From Streptomyces xylophagus (GTDB lineage Bacteria > Actinomycetota > Actinomycetes > Streptomycetales > Streptomycetaceae), in assembly GCF_000716435.1 (NCBI RefSeq), contig NZ_JNWO01000035.1, positions 1 to 64,000 on the forward strand: DNA of 64,000 nucleotides, written 5' to 3'. The position numbers and the translations under genes are program-made. This document shows positions 31,256 to 38,651 of the stretch, piece by piece (the stretch's first letter is position 1; every line of letters begins with the position of its first letter). The notes under the pieces are model-generated. The model saw only the letters and a program-made list of their open reading frames with translations. It ran no database searches and had not been told where the DNA came from.

Positions 31256-32269
31256 TCAGGCGACACGGGCCAGGTCCGCGTGCCGTACCTCGTGGGCCGG
31301 TGGCAGGCCCGCGGCGAGCCGCTCCAGCTCGTCGACGACGATGCCGCCGAGCCGCGCCAGCTCGTTGCCGAGCGAGCCCGCGATGTGCGGGGTGAGGAAG
31401 ACGTTGGGCAGCTTGTACAGCGGGGACGTGGGGGGCAGCGGCTCGGGTTCGGTGACGTCCAGGATCGCGGTCAGCCGGCCGGACAACAGCTCGTCGGTGA
31501 GGGCGTCGTGGTCGATCAGCGCGCCCCGCGAGGTGTTGATCAGCACCCCGCCGTCGCGGATCAGGGCGAGCCGCCCGCGGTCCAGCATGCGCTGTGTCTC
31601 GGGGATGTCGGGGGCGTGCAGGCTGACGATGTCGCTACGGTTCAACAGGTCGTCCAGCGGCAGGAGTTCGGCTCCCAGTGCGGCTGCCTCGCTGACGCTG
31701 ACGTAGGGGTCGTGCAGGAGCACCTCGAAGTCGTACGGCCGCAGCAGTTCCAGCAGGCGGCGGCCCACGCGTGAGGCGCCGATGACGCCGATGCGGCGGC
31801 CGAGGTTGCCGATCGGCGCGGTCTCGGCGGGCGTCGGGTACGCGTGCGCGTGCCGGAAGCGTTCCCGCTGGGCGAAGGTGTCCTTCCCGGCGAGCAGGAT
31901 CATCGCGAGGGTGTACTCGGCGACCGGCAGCGCGTTGCCGGTCACCGCGCTGGAGACGGTTACCCCGCGTTCCCACAGGGCGTCGCCGACCAGCGAACGG
32001 ACCGAGCCCGCCGCGTGCAGCACGGCGCGCACCCGGGGTGCCGCCGCCAGGGCGTCGGCGTCGAGGCGCGGGCAGCCCCAGCCGGTGATCAGGACCTCGG
32101 CCCCGGCCAGGGCCCCGGCGGCCCCGGGATCGGCGAAGTCCTGTACGACGAGCCCCGGGTCGATCTCGGCGGTCTGCCGGAGCCGTGCCATCAGGGGCGG
32201 GGGGAAGAGCAGGGGCAGGTGCACCGGATCCATGGCGAACACGGCCCTCGGCGGCTGGGCGCTGGGCAT
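31256..32269 (-). CDS. D-isomer-specific 2-hydroxyacid dehydrogenase
   Basis: A 337-residue NAD-dependent dehydrogenase. The cofactor domain carries GRRIGVIGASRVGRRLLELLRPYDFEVLLHDPY; catalytic residues appear in LINTSRG (Arg), DVTEPEPLP (Glu) and FLTPHIAG (His). Such enzymes in sugar loci reduce or oxidise 2-keto acids from uronic-acid or pentose breakdown. GGAGGG lies close before the ATG. A palindromic GAAAACGTTTTC-like site is 20 bases upstream, so it is probably under LacI-type control. Confidence 0.9.
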   Translation of the reverse strand: MPSAQPPRAVFAMDPVHLPLLFPPPLMARLRQTAEIDPGLVVQDFADPGAAGALAGAEVLITGWGCPRLDADALAAAPRVRAVLHAAGSVRSLVGDALWERGVTVSSAVTGNALPVAEYTLAMILLAGKDTFAQRERFRHAHAYPTPAETAPIGNLGRRIGVIGASRVGRRLLELLRPYDFEVLLHDPYVSVSEAAALGAELLPLDDLLNRSDIVSLHAPDIPETQRMLDRGRLALIRDGGVLINTSRGALIDHDALTDELLSGRLTAILDVTEPEPLPPTSPLYKLPNVFLTPHIAGSLGNELARLGGIVVDELERLAAGLPPAHEVRHADLARVA

Positions 32270-32287
32270 GACCCTCCAGTACGGGTT

Positions 32288-32302
32288 GGGAAACGTTTTC
32301 TG
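32288..32302. promoter_or_regulatory. Operator-like site GGGAAACGTTTTCTG
   Basis: Near-perfect inverted repeat GAAAACG/CGTTTTC-type immediately upstream of the hydroxyacid dehydrogenase, followed by GAAAGCG. The shape is that of LacI/CcpA family operators. Confidence 0.45.
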
Positions 32303-32428
32303 AAAGCGTCTTCTACCGTAGATCTGCTGTGGAGCGGGGGTCAATCGGTGCGAGAGGGCGCAGAAATCGGAGACACTCCATGACCCGTCCAGCCGCGCTC
32401 GTCCGCCGGAATAGCCGGGCGCGATGTG

Positions 32429-32444
32429 ATGCTCTGATGAGCAT
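32429..32444. promoter_or_regulatory. Palindrome ATGCTC-TGAT-GAGCAT before the carboxylesterase
   Basis: Perfect 6-base arms with a 4-base centre, 34-49 bases upstream of the esterase ATG. It is a candidate operator; no regulator is assigned. Confidence 0.35.
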
Positions 32445-32477
32445 GGTTCACGAGCGCGGTGAGGAGCTGGTGGGCAG

Positions 32478-34067
32478 ATGACGGCAGAGCAGAAGAACCC
32501 CGTGGTCGGCACCCCGTACGGGGCGGTACGCGGCCGGTACGAGGACGGGATCGCGGTCTTCCGGGGCATCCCGTACGCGGCGCCCCCGTTCGGCGCCCGC
32601 CGGTTCCGCCCGCCCGTCCCGCCCGAGCCCTGGAGCGGAGTGCGCGACGCGCTCGCCTTCGGCCCGACCGCGCCGAAACCGCCGTACTCCGAGGCCTTCG
32701 CCAAACTGCTCTCCGACCCCGTTGTGCCCGGCGACGACTGTCTCAACCTCAACGTGTGGACCCCGGAACCCGGCCCCGGCGCCCGGCTGCCGGTGATGGT
32801 CTGGTTGCACGGCGGCGCGCTCACCCGGGGCTCCTCGGCCGTCCCCGTCTACGACGGACACGCCTTCGCCCGCGACGGAGTCGTGTTCGTCTCGGTCAAC
32901 TACCGCCTGGGCGTGGAGGGTTACGGCCTCTTCCCGGACGCCCCCGCCAACCCCGGCCTGCGCGACCAGCTCGCCGCGCTGCGCTGGGTGCACGAGTCCA
33001 TCGCGGAGTTCGGTGGCGACCCCGACAAGATCACCCTCTTCGGCCAGTCCGCCGGCGCGATCAGCATCGGCGCCCTGCTCGCCGCCCCGCAGGCCCAGGG
33101 GCTGGTGCGGCGGGCCGTCCTGCAGAGCGGGCCACCGGAGGCCTTCGACCGCGACAAGGTACGGCGGATGGTGCGCCGGATGGCGACCCGGCTGAAGATC
33201 CCCGCCACCGCCGAGGCCTTCGCCGCCGTCGACCGCGAACTCCTGCTGCGCACCCAGGCCGACGTGGGCCGACTCAGCAGCCCGGTGCTCGGCGGACCCA
33301 CGTTCGGGATCGTCATCGACGGCGACCTCGTGCCCCGCGACCCGCTGGAGGCACTCGTCGACGGCGAGGTGGGCCGCGGTGTCGACCTGATGCTGGGCTG
33401 GACCCGTGACGAGTACCGGCTGTGGCTGGTCCCCGGCGGCCTCCACGAGCGCGTCGACCGGCTCGGCGCGGTCGCCCTGGCCGGCGCGATGGCCCGCTGC
33501 CACTGCGGTGTCGAGGTCCCGCGCGGCTACCGCGCCCTGCACCCCGGCGCCGGCACCGCCGAGACCGTCGGCCAGCTCGTCACCGACCACCTGCTCCGCT
33601 ACCCGCTGCACCGCCTCGCCGACGCCCGCCCCGGAAACTCCCACGTGTACGAGTTCGCCTGGCCCTCCAACCTCCCCGACCTCGGCTCCTGCCACGCCCT
33701 GGAACTCGGCTTCGTCTTCGACACGGGCGACATCCCCGAGGCGGCCAAACTCGCGGGGCCGGGCGCACCCCAGGAACTCGCCGACGCCATGCACGGGGCC
33801 TGGGTGCGGTTCGCCGTGGACGGCGACCCGGGCTGGCAGGCCTGGGACGACTCGCATCCGGTGCGGATCTTCGGAGAGGGTGCGCCGTACGTCGCGAACG
33901 GCCCGCGCGACCCCGAGTTCGCCCTGTGGGCGGCCGACACCGAGGCCAAGGAAGCGAAGGAAGCGCCGGCGGTTCCGGTCGACGGCACGCCCGCGCGGAG
34001 TGCCACCGAACTGCGATCGGTCGTACGGCGGCTGCGGCGGACGGGGGATGTGCGGCGGTCTTCGTGA
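32478..34067 (+). CDS. Type-B carboxylesterase/lipase
   Basis: A 529-residue alpha/beta hydrolase of the carboxylesterase/cholinesterase family: DDCLNLNVWTPE, the oxyanion-hole LHGGALTRGSSA, and the nucleophile elbow FGQSAGA (Ser191), with a late H in DDSHPVR. There is no signal peptide, so it acts in the cytoplasm, where it could remove acyl groups from imported oligosaccharides. It lies between operator sites and upstream of a LacI gene on the same strand. Confidence 0.9.
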   Translation: MTAEQKNPVVGTPYGAVRGRYEDGIAVFRGIPYAAPPFGARRFRPPVPPEPWSGVRDALAFGPTAPKPPYSEAFAKLLSDPVVPGDDCLNLNVWTPEPGPGARLPVMVWLHGGALTRGSSAVPVYDGHAFARDGVVFVSVNYRLGVEGYGLFPDAPANPGLRDQLAALRWVHESIAEFGGDPDKITLFGQSAGAISIGALLAAPQAQGLVRRAVLQSGPPEAFDRDKVRRMVRRMATRLKIPATAEAFAAVDRELLLRTQADVGRLSSPVLGGPTFGIVIDGDLVPRDPLEALVDGEVGRGVDLMLGWTRDEYRLWLVPGGLHERVDRLGAVALAGAMARCHCGVEVPRGYRALHPGAGTAETVGQLVTDHLLRYPLHRLADARPGNSHVYEFAWPSNLPDLGSCHALELGFVFDTGDIPEAAKLAGPGAPQELADAMHGAWVRFAVDGDPGWQAWDDSHPVRIFGEGAPYVANGPRDPEFALWAADTEAKEAKEAPAVPVDGTPARSATELRSVVRRLRRTGDVRRSS

Positions 34068-34096
34068 GGGCGGGGGTGCGAGTGGGCGTAGAGGAT

Positions 34097-34297
34097 GGAA
34101 ACCGGTTGCCCTATACGGGCACATAGAAAGCAACCGGTTCCAAGAACCGTGCCCCAGAGGCCACCGGTTGGCGGATCGGCCCCCCAAGGGCGACCGGTTT
34201 CCGGCATCCACCCCACCGGCGCACACAACTTGGCCGACGCGCGCCCCTCCTCCCCGCCCTCACCCGCTGCTACTCTCCGCGCAGGGAACCGGTTGCC
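34097..34297. promoter_or_regulatory. Array of five AACCGGTT-type operators
   Basis: Five 14-base sites at 34097, 34129, 34159, 34189 and 34284 share the core ACCGGTT, with consensus GGNAACCGGTTNCC. The first four are spaced 32, 30 and 30 bases apart, about three helical turns, so bound dimers would lie on one face of the DNA. The fifth is 95 bases on, about nine turns, and 39 bases before the LacI ATG. Confidence 0.75.
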
Positions 34298-34335
34298 GGA
34301 GTGTTGCCACAGGCCGGGGAGGGGTGGCGCGGGAC

Positions 34336-35394
34336 ATGACCAGGAAGAGCCAGGACGCGAACGGGAGCACCATCCGGGACGTCGCGGCCCGTGCCGGAGT
34401 GTCCGCGTCCACGGTGTCGCGGGTGCTCGGCGGGGACTACCCGGTGAGCACGGCGACCCGCACGCGCGTGCTGCGGGCCGTACGCGAACTGGACTACGTC
34501 GCCGACGCCCGCGCCAAGGCCGTGGCGGGCGTCGGGACACCGACCCTTGCCTTTGTCCTGGAGGACATCACGGGACCGTCGTTCGCGCTGATGGCGCACG
34601 GCGTGGAGCGCGAGGCGACCCGGCTCGGGCATCTGTGCCTGGTGTGCAGCACCGAGGGTGACGTCCAGCGCGAACTGGACTTCATCGAGACGATGCGCGC
34701 CCAGCGCACCGCCGCCGTGATCCTGGTCGGCGGCACCGCCGACACCCCCGAGTACCGCGAGCGCACCCGCCGTATCGCCGACTCACTCGCGGCGGCCGGC
34801 TCGCGGCTCGTGCTCTGCGGGCGACCGCCCCTCGGCCCGGGCGCACCGGTCACGGTCATCGAGTACGACAACGAGGGCGGCGCCTACGCCCTCGTCGCGC
34901 ACGTCCTGTCCCAGGGCCACCAGCGCGTCCTGTTCCTCGGCGGCAAGCCGGACCACGCGACCGCGCAGGGCCGCGAACGCGGTTACCTCGCCGCACACCG
35001 CGCCCGCGGCCTCGAACCCGACCCGGAACTCCTGCTTCACGGCGACTTCACCCGCGACTCGGGCCACCGGCTGATGCGCCTCGCCCTGAGCCGGAAACTG
35101 GAGTTCACGGCCGTGGTCGCCGCCACCGACATGGTCGCGGCGGGCGCGCTCACCGCGCTGCACGAGGCGGGTCTGGACGTCCCCGGCGATGTCTCCCTGG
35201 CCGGTTACGACGACATCCCGTTCGCCCGCGATCTGTACCCCGCCCTGACCACGGTCCACGTCCCCTACGAGGAGCTGGGCCGCCTCGCCGTGCGCACCGC
35301 GCTGGGTCGCACGCCGGAGTCCCCGGACGAGCACCTGCTGCTGGGCACGCATGTGGTGGTGCGGGACTCGATCGCGGCGGTGACCTCTTCCTGA
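34336..35394 (+). CDS. LacI-family regulator with upstream operator array
   Basis: A 352-residue LacI protein: HTH STIRDVAARAGVSASTVSRVLGGDYPVSTATRTRVL and sugar-binding core with LAGYDDIPFARDLYPALTTVHVPYEELGRLAVRTAL and LGTHVVVRDSI. It is a close paralogue of the regulator at 30044-31135. The five-site operator array directly upstream indicates strong autoregulation, perhaps cooperative. By the shared operator it may also act on the sugar transporter operon 5 kb away. Confidence 0.9.
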   Translation: MTRKSQDANGSTIRDVAARAGVSASTVSRVLGGDYPVSTATRTRVLRAVRELDYVADARAKAVAGVGTPTLAFVLEDITGPSFALMAHGVEREATRLGHLCLVCSTEGDVQRELDFIETMRAQRTAAVILVGGTADTPEYRERTRRIADSLAAAGSRLVLCGRPPLGPGAPVTVIEYDNEGGAYALVAHVLSQGHQRVLFLGGKPDHATAQGRERGYLAAHRARGLEPDPELLLHGDFTRDSGHRLMRLALSRKLEFTAVVAATDMVAAGALTALHEAGLDVPGDVSLAGYDDIPFARDLYPALTTVHVPYEELGRLAVRTALGRTPESPDEHLLLGTHVVVRDSIAAVTSS

Positions 35395-35488
35395 CGCCCG
35401 TGCCGGCGGAACCGTTTCGCCGGGTTGCCGTGTCCTCCTTCGCGGGGGGTGGTTCCACGTCGCGGAGCCACCTGTGAGGGGGATGGCG

Positions 35489-35935
35489 ATGGGGCAGGTA
35501 CGCGAGGGGGCACGGATAGGGGCTTGGGCCGTCGCCGGGGTGATCGGCCTGGCGGTGCTGTACGTGGTCGGGGTGTTCGCCTTCGGTGCCGCGGGGTGGA
35601 TCACGGCCCCGTTCCGCGGTGAGGAGGACAAGCGCGACAACACCGTCGGCTCGGGCGAGTTCCGGCAGACCACGTACGAGACGTTCTTCGATCTGTGCGA
35701 GGCCGTGCAGAACGCCGAAGGGACGATCCAGGCGCTCCAGGAGGAGCGGAAGACCGCTTCGGAGACGCGCACCACGCAGATCGACCAGTCGATCACCGCG
35801 CTGAAGGCCGGCCGGATCGAGTCGGTCAACGACTACAACGCGAAGGCCGCCCAGGAACACCGCGCGCCCTTCCGTGACAAGGATCTGCCGTACCGGCTTG
35901 ATGCAGCCGCCAAGCGCACGACGTGCACCAACTGA
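35489..35935 (+). CDS. Small membrane-anchored protein of unknown function
   Basis: A 148-residue protein with one N-terminal membrane helix (WAVAGVIGLAVLYVVGVFAFG) and an extracytoplasmic domain that looks helical (FFDLCEAVQNAEGTIQALQEERKTASETRTTQIDQ) with two cysteines. I chose the second ATG of the MAMG start because GAGGGGG is 6 bases before it. It is followed 34 bases later by a lipoprotein gene on the same strand, so the two probably act together at the membrane. The function is unrecognised. Confidence 0.7.
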   Translation: MGQVREGARIGAWAVAGVIGLAVLYVVGVFAFGAAGWITAPFRGEEDKRDNTVGSGEFRQTTYETFFDLCEAVQNAEGTIQALQEERKTASETRTTQIDQSITALKAGRIESVNDYNAKAAQEHRAPFRDKDLPYRLDAAAKRTTCTN

Positions 35936-35969
35936 TCCCCATCTCGTCCCGGGAAGAGGGCAGCACCGC

Positions 35970-36536
35970 ATGAAGAAGTCCGTACGCATCGCCCCGGCCA
36001 CCTTCATCGCGCTCGTGGTGGGCCTCGCCCTGGCGTCCTGCACCAGCGACACCAGCCAGGACAAGGAGAACCAGCGCAAGCAGGACAACTACGACCACCT
36101 CGTGGCCCAGCAGCCGGCGGGCCGCATGGAGTACTCGCCGACCCGTGAAGCGATCAACCAGTGGATCAAGACGTGGGGGAAGCGGGGCAAACTCTCGTAC
36201 GTCTACATCCAGAACGCCAAGGGCGAGTACGGGTACTTCATCATGAAGGGCCTGCCCGTGCCGCGCTGCAAGATGCTCACTCCGACGGAGAAGGTGGAGT
36301 CCTCCGACAACGGCATCGCGGTCCTCGCCCAGCCCGGCATGGACGGCACGTACACGTCGGGTTCCACCTGCAACGCCTACTACGGTTTCGACGCCACGAC
36401 GAACGCGTACATGGAGTTCACCGTCGGCACGAACCAGTCGTTCTTCCTGTTCGACAAGCCCATGTCGATGCCGGAGTACGCCAGCGCCAAGCAGCTGGGG
36501 CCGAGTTCGGTGAAGGACGTCGCGAAGAAACCCTGA
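35970..36536 (+). CDS. Small lipoprotein of unknown function
   Basis: A 188-residue exported lipoprotein: basic start MKKSVR, hydrophobic core, lipobox LALASC with lipidated C24. The mature part begins with a charged Lys/Gln-rich segment, then a beta-rich domain (KLSYVYIQNAKGEYGYFIMKGLPVPRCKM and TSGSTCNAYYGFDATTNAYMEFTVG) with two cysteines able to form a disulfide. GAAGAGGGC precedes the ATG. The membrane gene just upstream is its probable partner. No function recognised. Confidence 0.75.
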   Translation: MKKSVRIAPATFIALVVGLALASCTSDTSQDKENQRKQDNYDHLVAQQPAGRMEYSPTREAINQWIKTWGKRGKLSYVYIQNAKGEYGYFIMKGLPVPRCKMLTPTEKVESSDNGIAVLAQPGMDGTYTSGSTCNAYYGFDATTNAYMEFTVGTNQSFFLFDKPMSMPEYASAKQLGPSSVKDVAKKP

Positions 36537-36551
36537 GCGGCCGGGGCCGGG

Positions 36552-37472
36552 TCAGGGGGCCGCCGTCAGCGTCCGCGCGATCGAGGCGATGGCCTCCGGC
36601 CCCACCCGGCAGCACCCGCCGATCAGCCGCGCGCCGGAGGCCCGCCAGCCCTCGACCTGCTCGGCGGTGAAGGTGGAACGGCCCGTCCAGGCGCGGGCCC
36701 CGGCGTCCCAGGTCTCGCCGCTGTTGGGGTAGACGACGACCGGCTTGCCGGTCACGCGGGCCGCGATCTCGACCGCGCCGTCGACGTCCTCGGGCGCGCA
36801 GCAGTTGACGCCGACCGCGATGATCTCGTCCGCGTCGGCGGCCAGGGCGAACGCCTCCTCCAGCGGCTGCCCGGCGCGGGTGCGGTCACCGGCGATCGAG
36901 TACGACAGCCAGGCGGGCACCCGCAGCCCGCGCACCGCCCGCAGCAGCGCCTCGGCCTCGACGGTGTCCGGGATCGTCTCGAAAGCCAGCACGTCCGGCC
37001 CGACGAGGTCCAGCACCTCCAGGCGGGGCCGGTGGAACGCCTCCAGCTCGGCCACGCTCAGCCCGTACCGGCCCCGGTACTCGGAACCGTCCGCGAGCAT
37101 CGCGCCGTACGGTCCGACCGAGGCCGCCACGTAGAGGGGCCGCTCGATGCCCCGCCGCCCCGCCTCGACCGCCGCGTCGACGGCCAACTCCACGCTCCCT
37201 GCGATGAGTTCGGCCGCCCGGTCGTGCTTGATCCCTCGTTTCGCGAAGCCCTCGAAGGTGGCCTGGTAGCTGGAGGTGATCGCCACATCGGCGCCCGCCT
37301 CGAAGTACGCGAGGTGCGCTTCGGCGATTGCCTCGGGCCGGTCCGCGAGCAGCCGCGCCGACCACAGCTCGTCACTCAGGTCGTGCCCGGCCGCCCCGAG
37401 CTGGTTGGACAGACCGCCGTCGAGGACGAGCGTCCCGGCGGCGAGGGCGTCGGCGAGGATGTTGCTGGTCAT
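36552..37472 (-). CDS. mmuM: Homocysteine S-methyltransferase
   Basis: A 306-residue zinc-dependent methyltransferase of the MmuM/BHMT family making methionine from homocysteine with S-methylmethionine as donor. LDGGLSNQLG opens the TIM barrel; the zinc cysteines are in VGVNCCAP and GGCCRVGP, and FETIPDTVEAEALL is a family motif. It is a stand-alone gene on the minus strand, with a 15-base gap to the convergent lipoprotein gene. A link with the sulfur operon 33 kb away is possible only in metabolism, not in layout. Confidence 0.92.
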   Translation of the reverse strand: MTSNILADALAAGTLVLDGGLSNQLGAAGHDLSDELWSARLLADRPEAIAEAHLAYFEAGADVAITSSYQATFEGFAKRGIKHDRAAELIAGSVELAVDAAVEAGRRGIERPLYVAASVGPYGAMLADGSEYRGRYGLSVAELEAFHRPRLEVLDLVGPDVLAFETIPDTVEAEALLRAVRGLRVPAWLSYSIAGDRTRAGQPLEEAFALAADADEIIAVGVNCCAPEDVDGAVEIAARVTGKPVVVYPNSGETWDAGARAWTGRSTFTAEQVEGWRASGARLIGGCCRVGPEAIASIARTLTAAP

Positions 37473-37539
37473 GCCATGACGCTAGTCGATACGGCGGTGC
37501 GCACCGGTCTCCGTCCAGCTGGTGAAAGGATCGCCCACC

Positions 37540-38649
37540 ATGTGGAACGTCACGGAAGCCGAAGCACGCGAGGTCCTGGGCCACTCCACCGGACCGGTCT
37601 CCGCGGCACCGCTCACCCACAACCCCAAGAACGGCGTCACCGCCGGCGTCTGGACGGTCACCGCCGGCGACCGCACGGCCGTCCTCAAGGTACTCACCCG
37701 CACGAAGGAGGCCACCGGTCGCTGGGCGGCCTCGGACGACCCCCGCCACTGGAACTACTGGCTGCGCGAGGCGAACGTCTACGACTCCGGGCTCGCGCAG
37801 ACCTGGCAGTCGTACGGCATCCGCGCGCCCCGGCTGCTCGCCCGCGTCGAACGGGCCGACGGGGACGTGGCGTTGTGGCTCGAGCAGGTGCGGGGCGAGC
37901 CGGGCACCGCCTGGCCGCTCGCCCGGCACATCGAACACGCCCGCCGCCTCGGCGCCGCGCAGGGAGCCGCGCCTGTACCCGAAGAACCCTGGCTCTCCCA
38001 CCGCTTCCTTCGCCAGTACATCAGCAGCAACACACTCGGCGAGGAACTCCTCGAAGACGACGAGGCCTGGCAACAGCCCCTGGTCCGCGACCACTTCCCC
38101 GCCGGACTGCGCCACGACATGGTCCGGCTGCACCACGACCGCGAGTGGTTCCTCGATGTCATGGAGGGGCTGCCGCGCGCCTTCAGCCATCTCGACCAGT
38201 GGCCCGCCAACGTCCGTTCCGACGGCCCGGACAGCGTCCTGTTCGACTGGGCTTTCGCCGGTGACGGCGCCCTCGGCGAGGACCTCGGCAACTACCTCCC
38301 CGACTCGGTCTTCGACCTGTTCGTCCCGGCCGCCCGCCTGCCCGGGTACGCGGCGCAGGCCTACGACGCCTATCTGCACGGCCTGCGGGAGTCGGGCAGC
38401 CGGGTCGACGAACGCCTCGTACGGCTCGGGGTGTGCGCCTCCGCCGTGAAGTACGACTGGCTCACCGCCCTCATGCTCGCCCGCGCGAGCGAGGAACAGC
38501 AGCTGGACTACGGCGGTGAGCGCAGCGTCTCCGCCGAACTCCGGTACCGGGAGCGGGGGTTGACCCTCGCCTTCCTCGCCGGGTGGGCGGCCGAGGCGCG
38601 TGCGCTGGCCCTGCTGCTGGGCTTCCCGGAGGCGCCGAGCGGCCGTTAG
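37540..38649 (+). CDS. Aminoglycoside-phosphotransferase-fold protein
   Basis: A 369-residue kinase-like protein. HLDQWPANV is the Brenner catalytic motif (H-x-D-x4-N), followed by LFDWAFAG in place of the DFG/DxD metal site; AVLKVLTR holds the ATP-binding lysine strand. Members phosphorylate antibiotics, sugars or small alcohols; the substrate is unknown. The ATG at 37540 is preceded by AAAGGA at 9-10 bases; an in-frame GTG 6 codons earlier is alternative. Its stop is 2 bases from the convergent surface-protein stop. Confidence 0.85.
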   Translation: MWNVTEAEAREVLGHSTGPVSAAPLTHNPKNGVTAGVWTVTAGDRTAVLKVLTRTKEATGRWAASDDPRHWNYWLREANVYDSGLAQTWQSYGIRAPRLLARVERADGDVALWLEQVRGEPGTAWPLARHIEHARRLGAAQGAAPVPEEPWLSHRFLRQYISSNTLGEELLEDDEAWQQPLVRDHFPAGLRHDMVRLHHDREWFLDVMEGLPRAFSHLDQWPANVRSDGPDSVLFDWAFAGDGALGEDLGNYLPDSVFDLFVPAARLPGYAAQAYDAYLHGLRESGSRVDERLVRLGVCASAVKYDWLTALMLARASEEQQLDYGGERSVSAELRYRERGLTLAFLAGWAAEARALALLLGFPEAPSGR

Positions 38650-38651
38650 CC

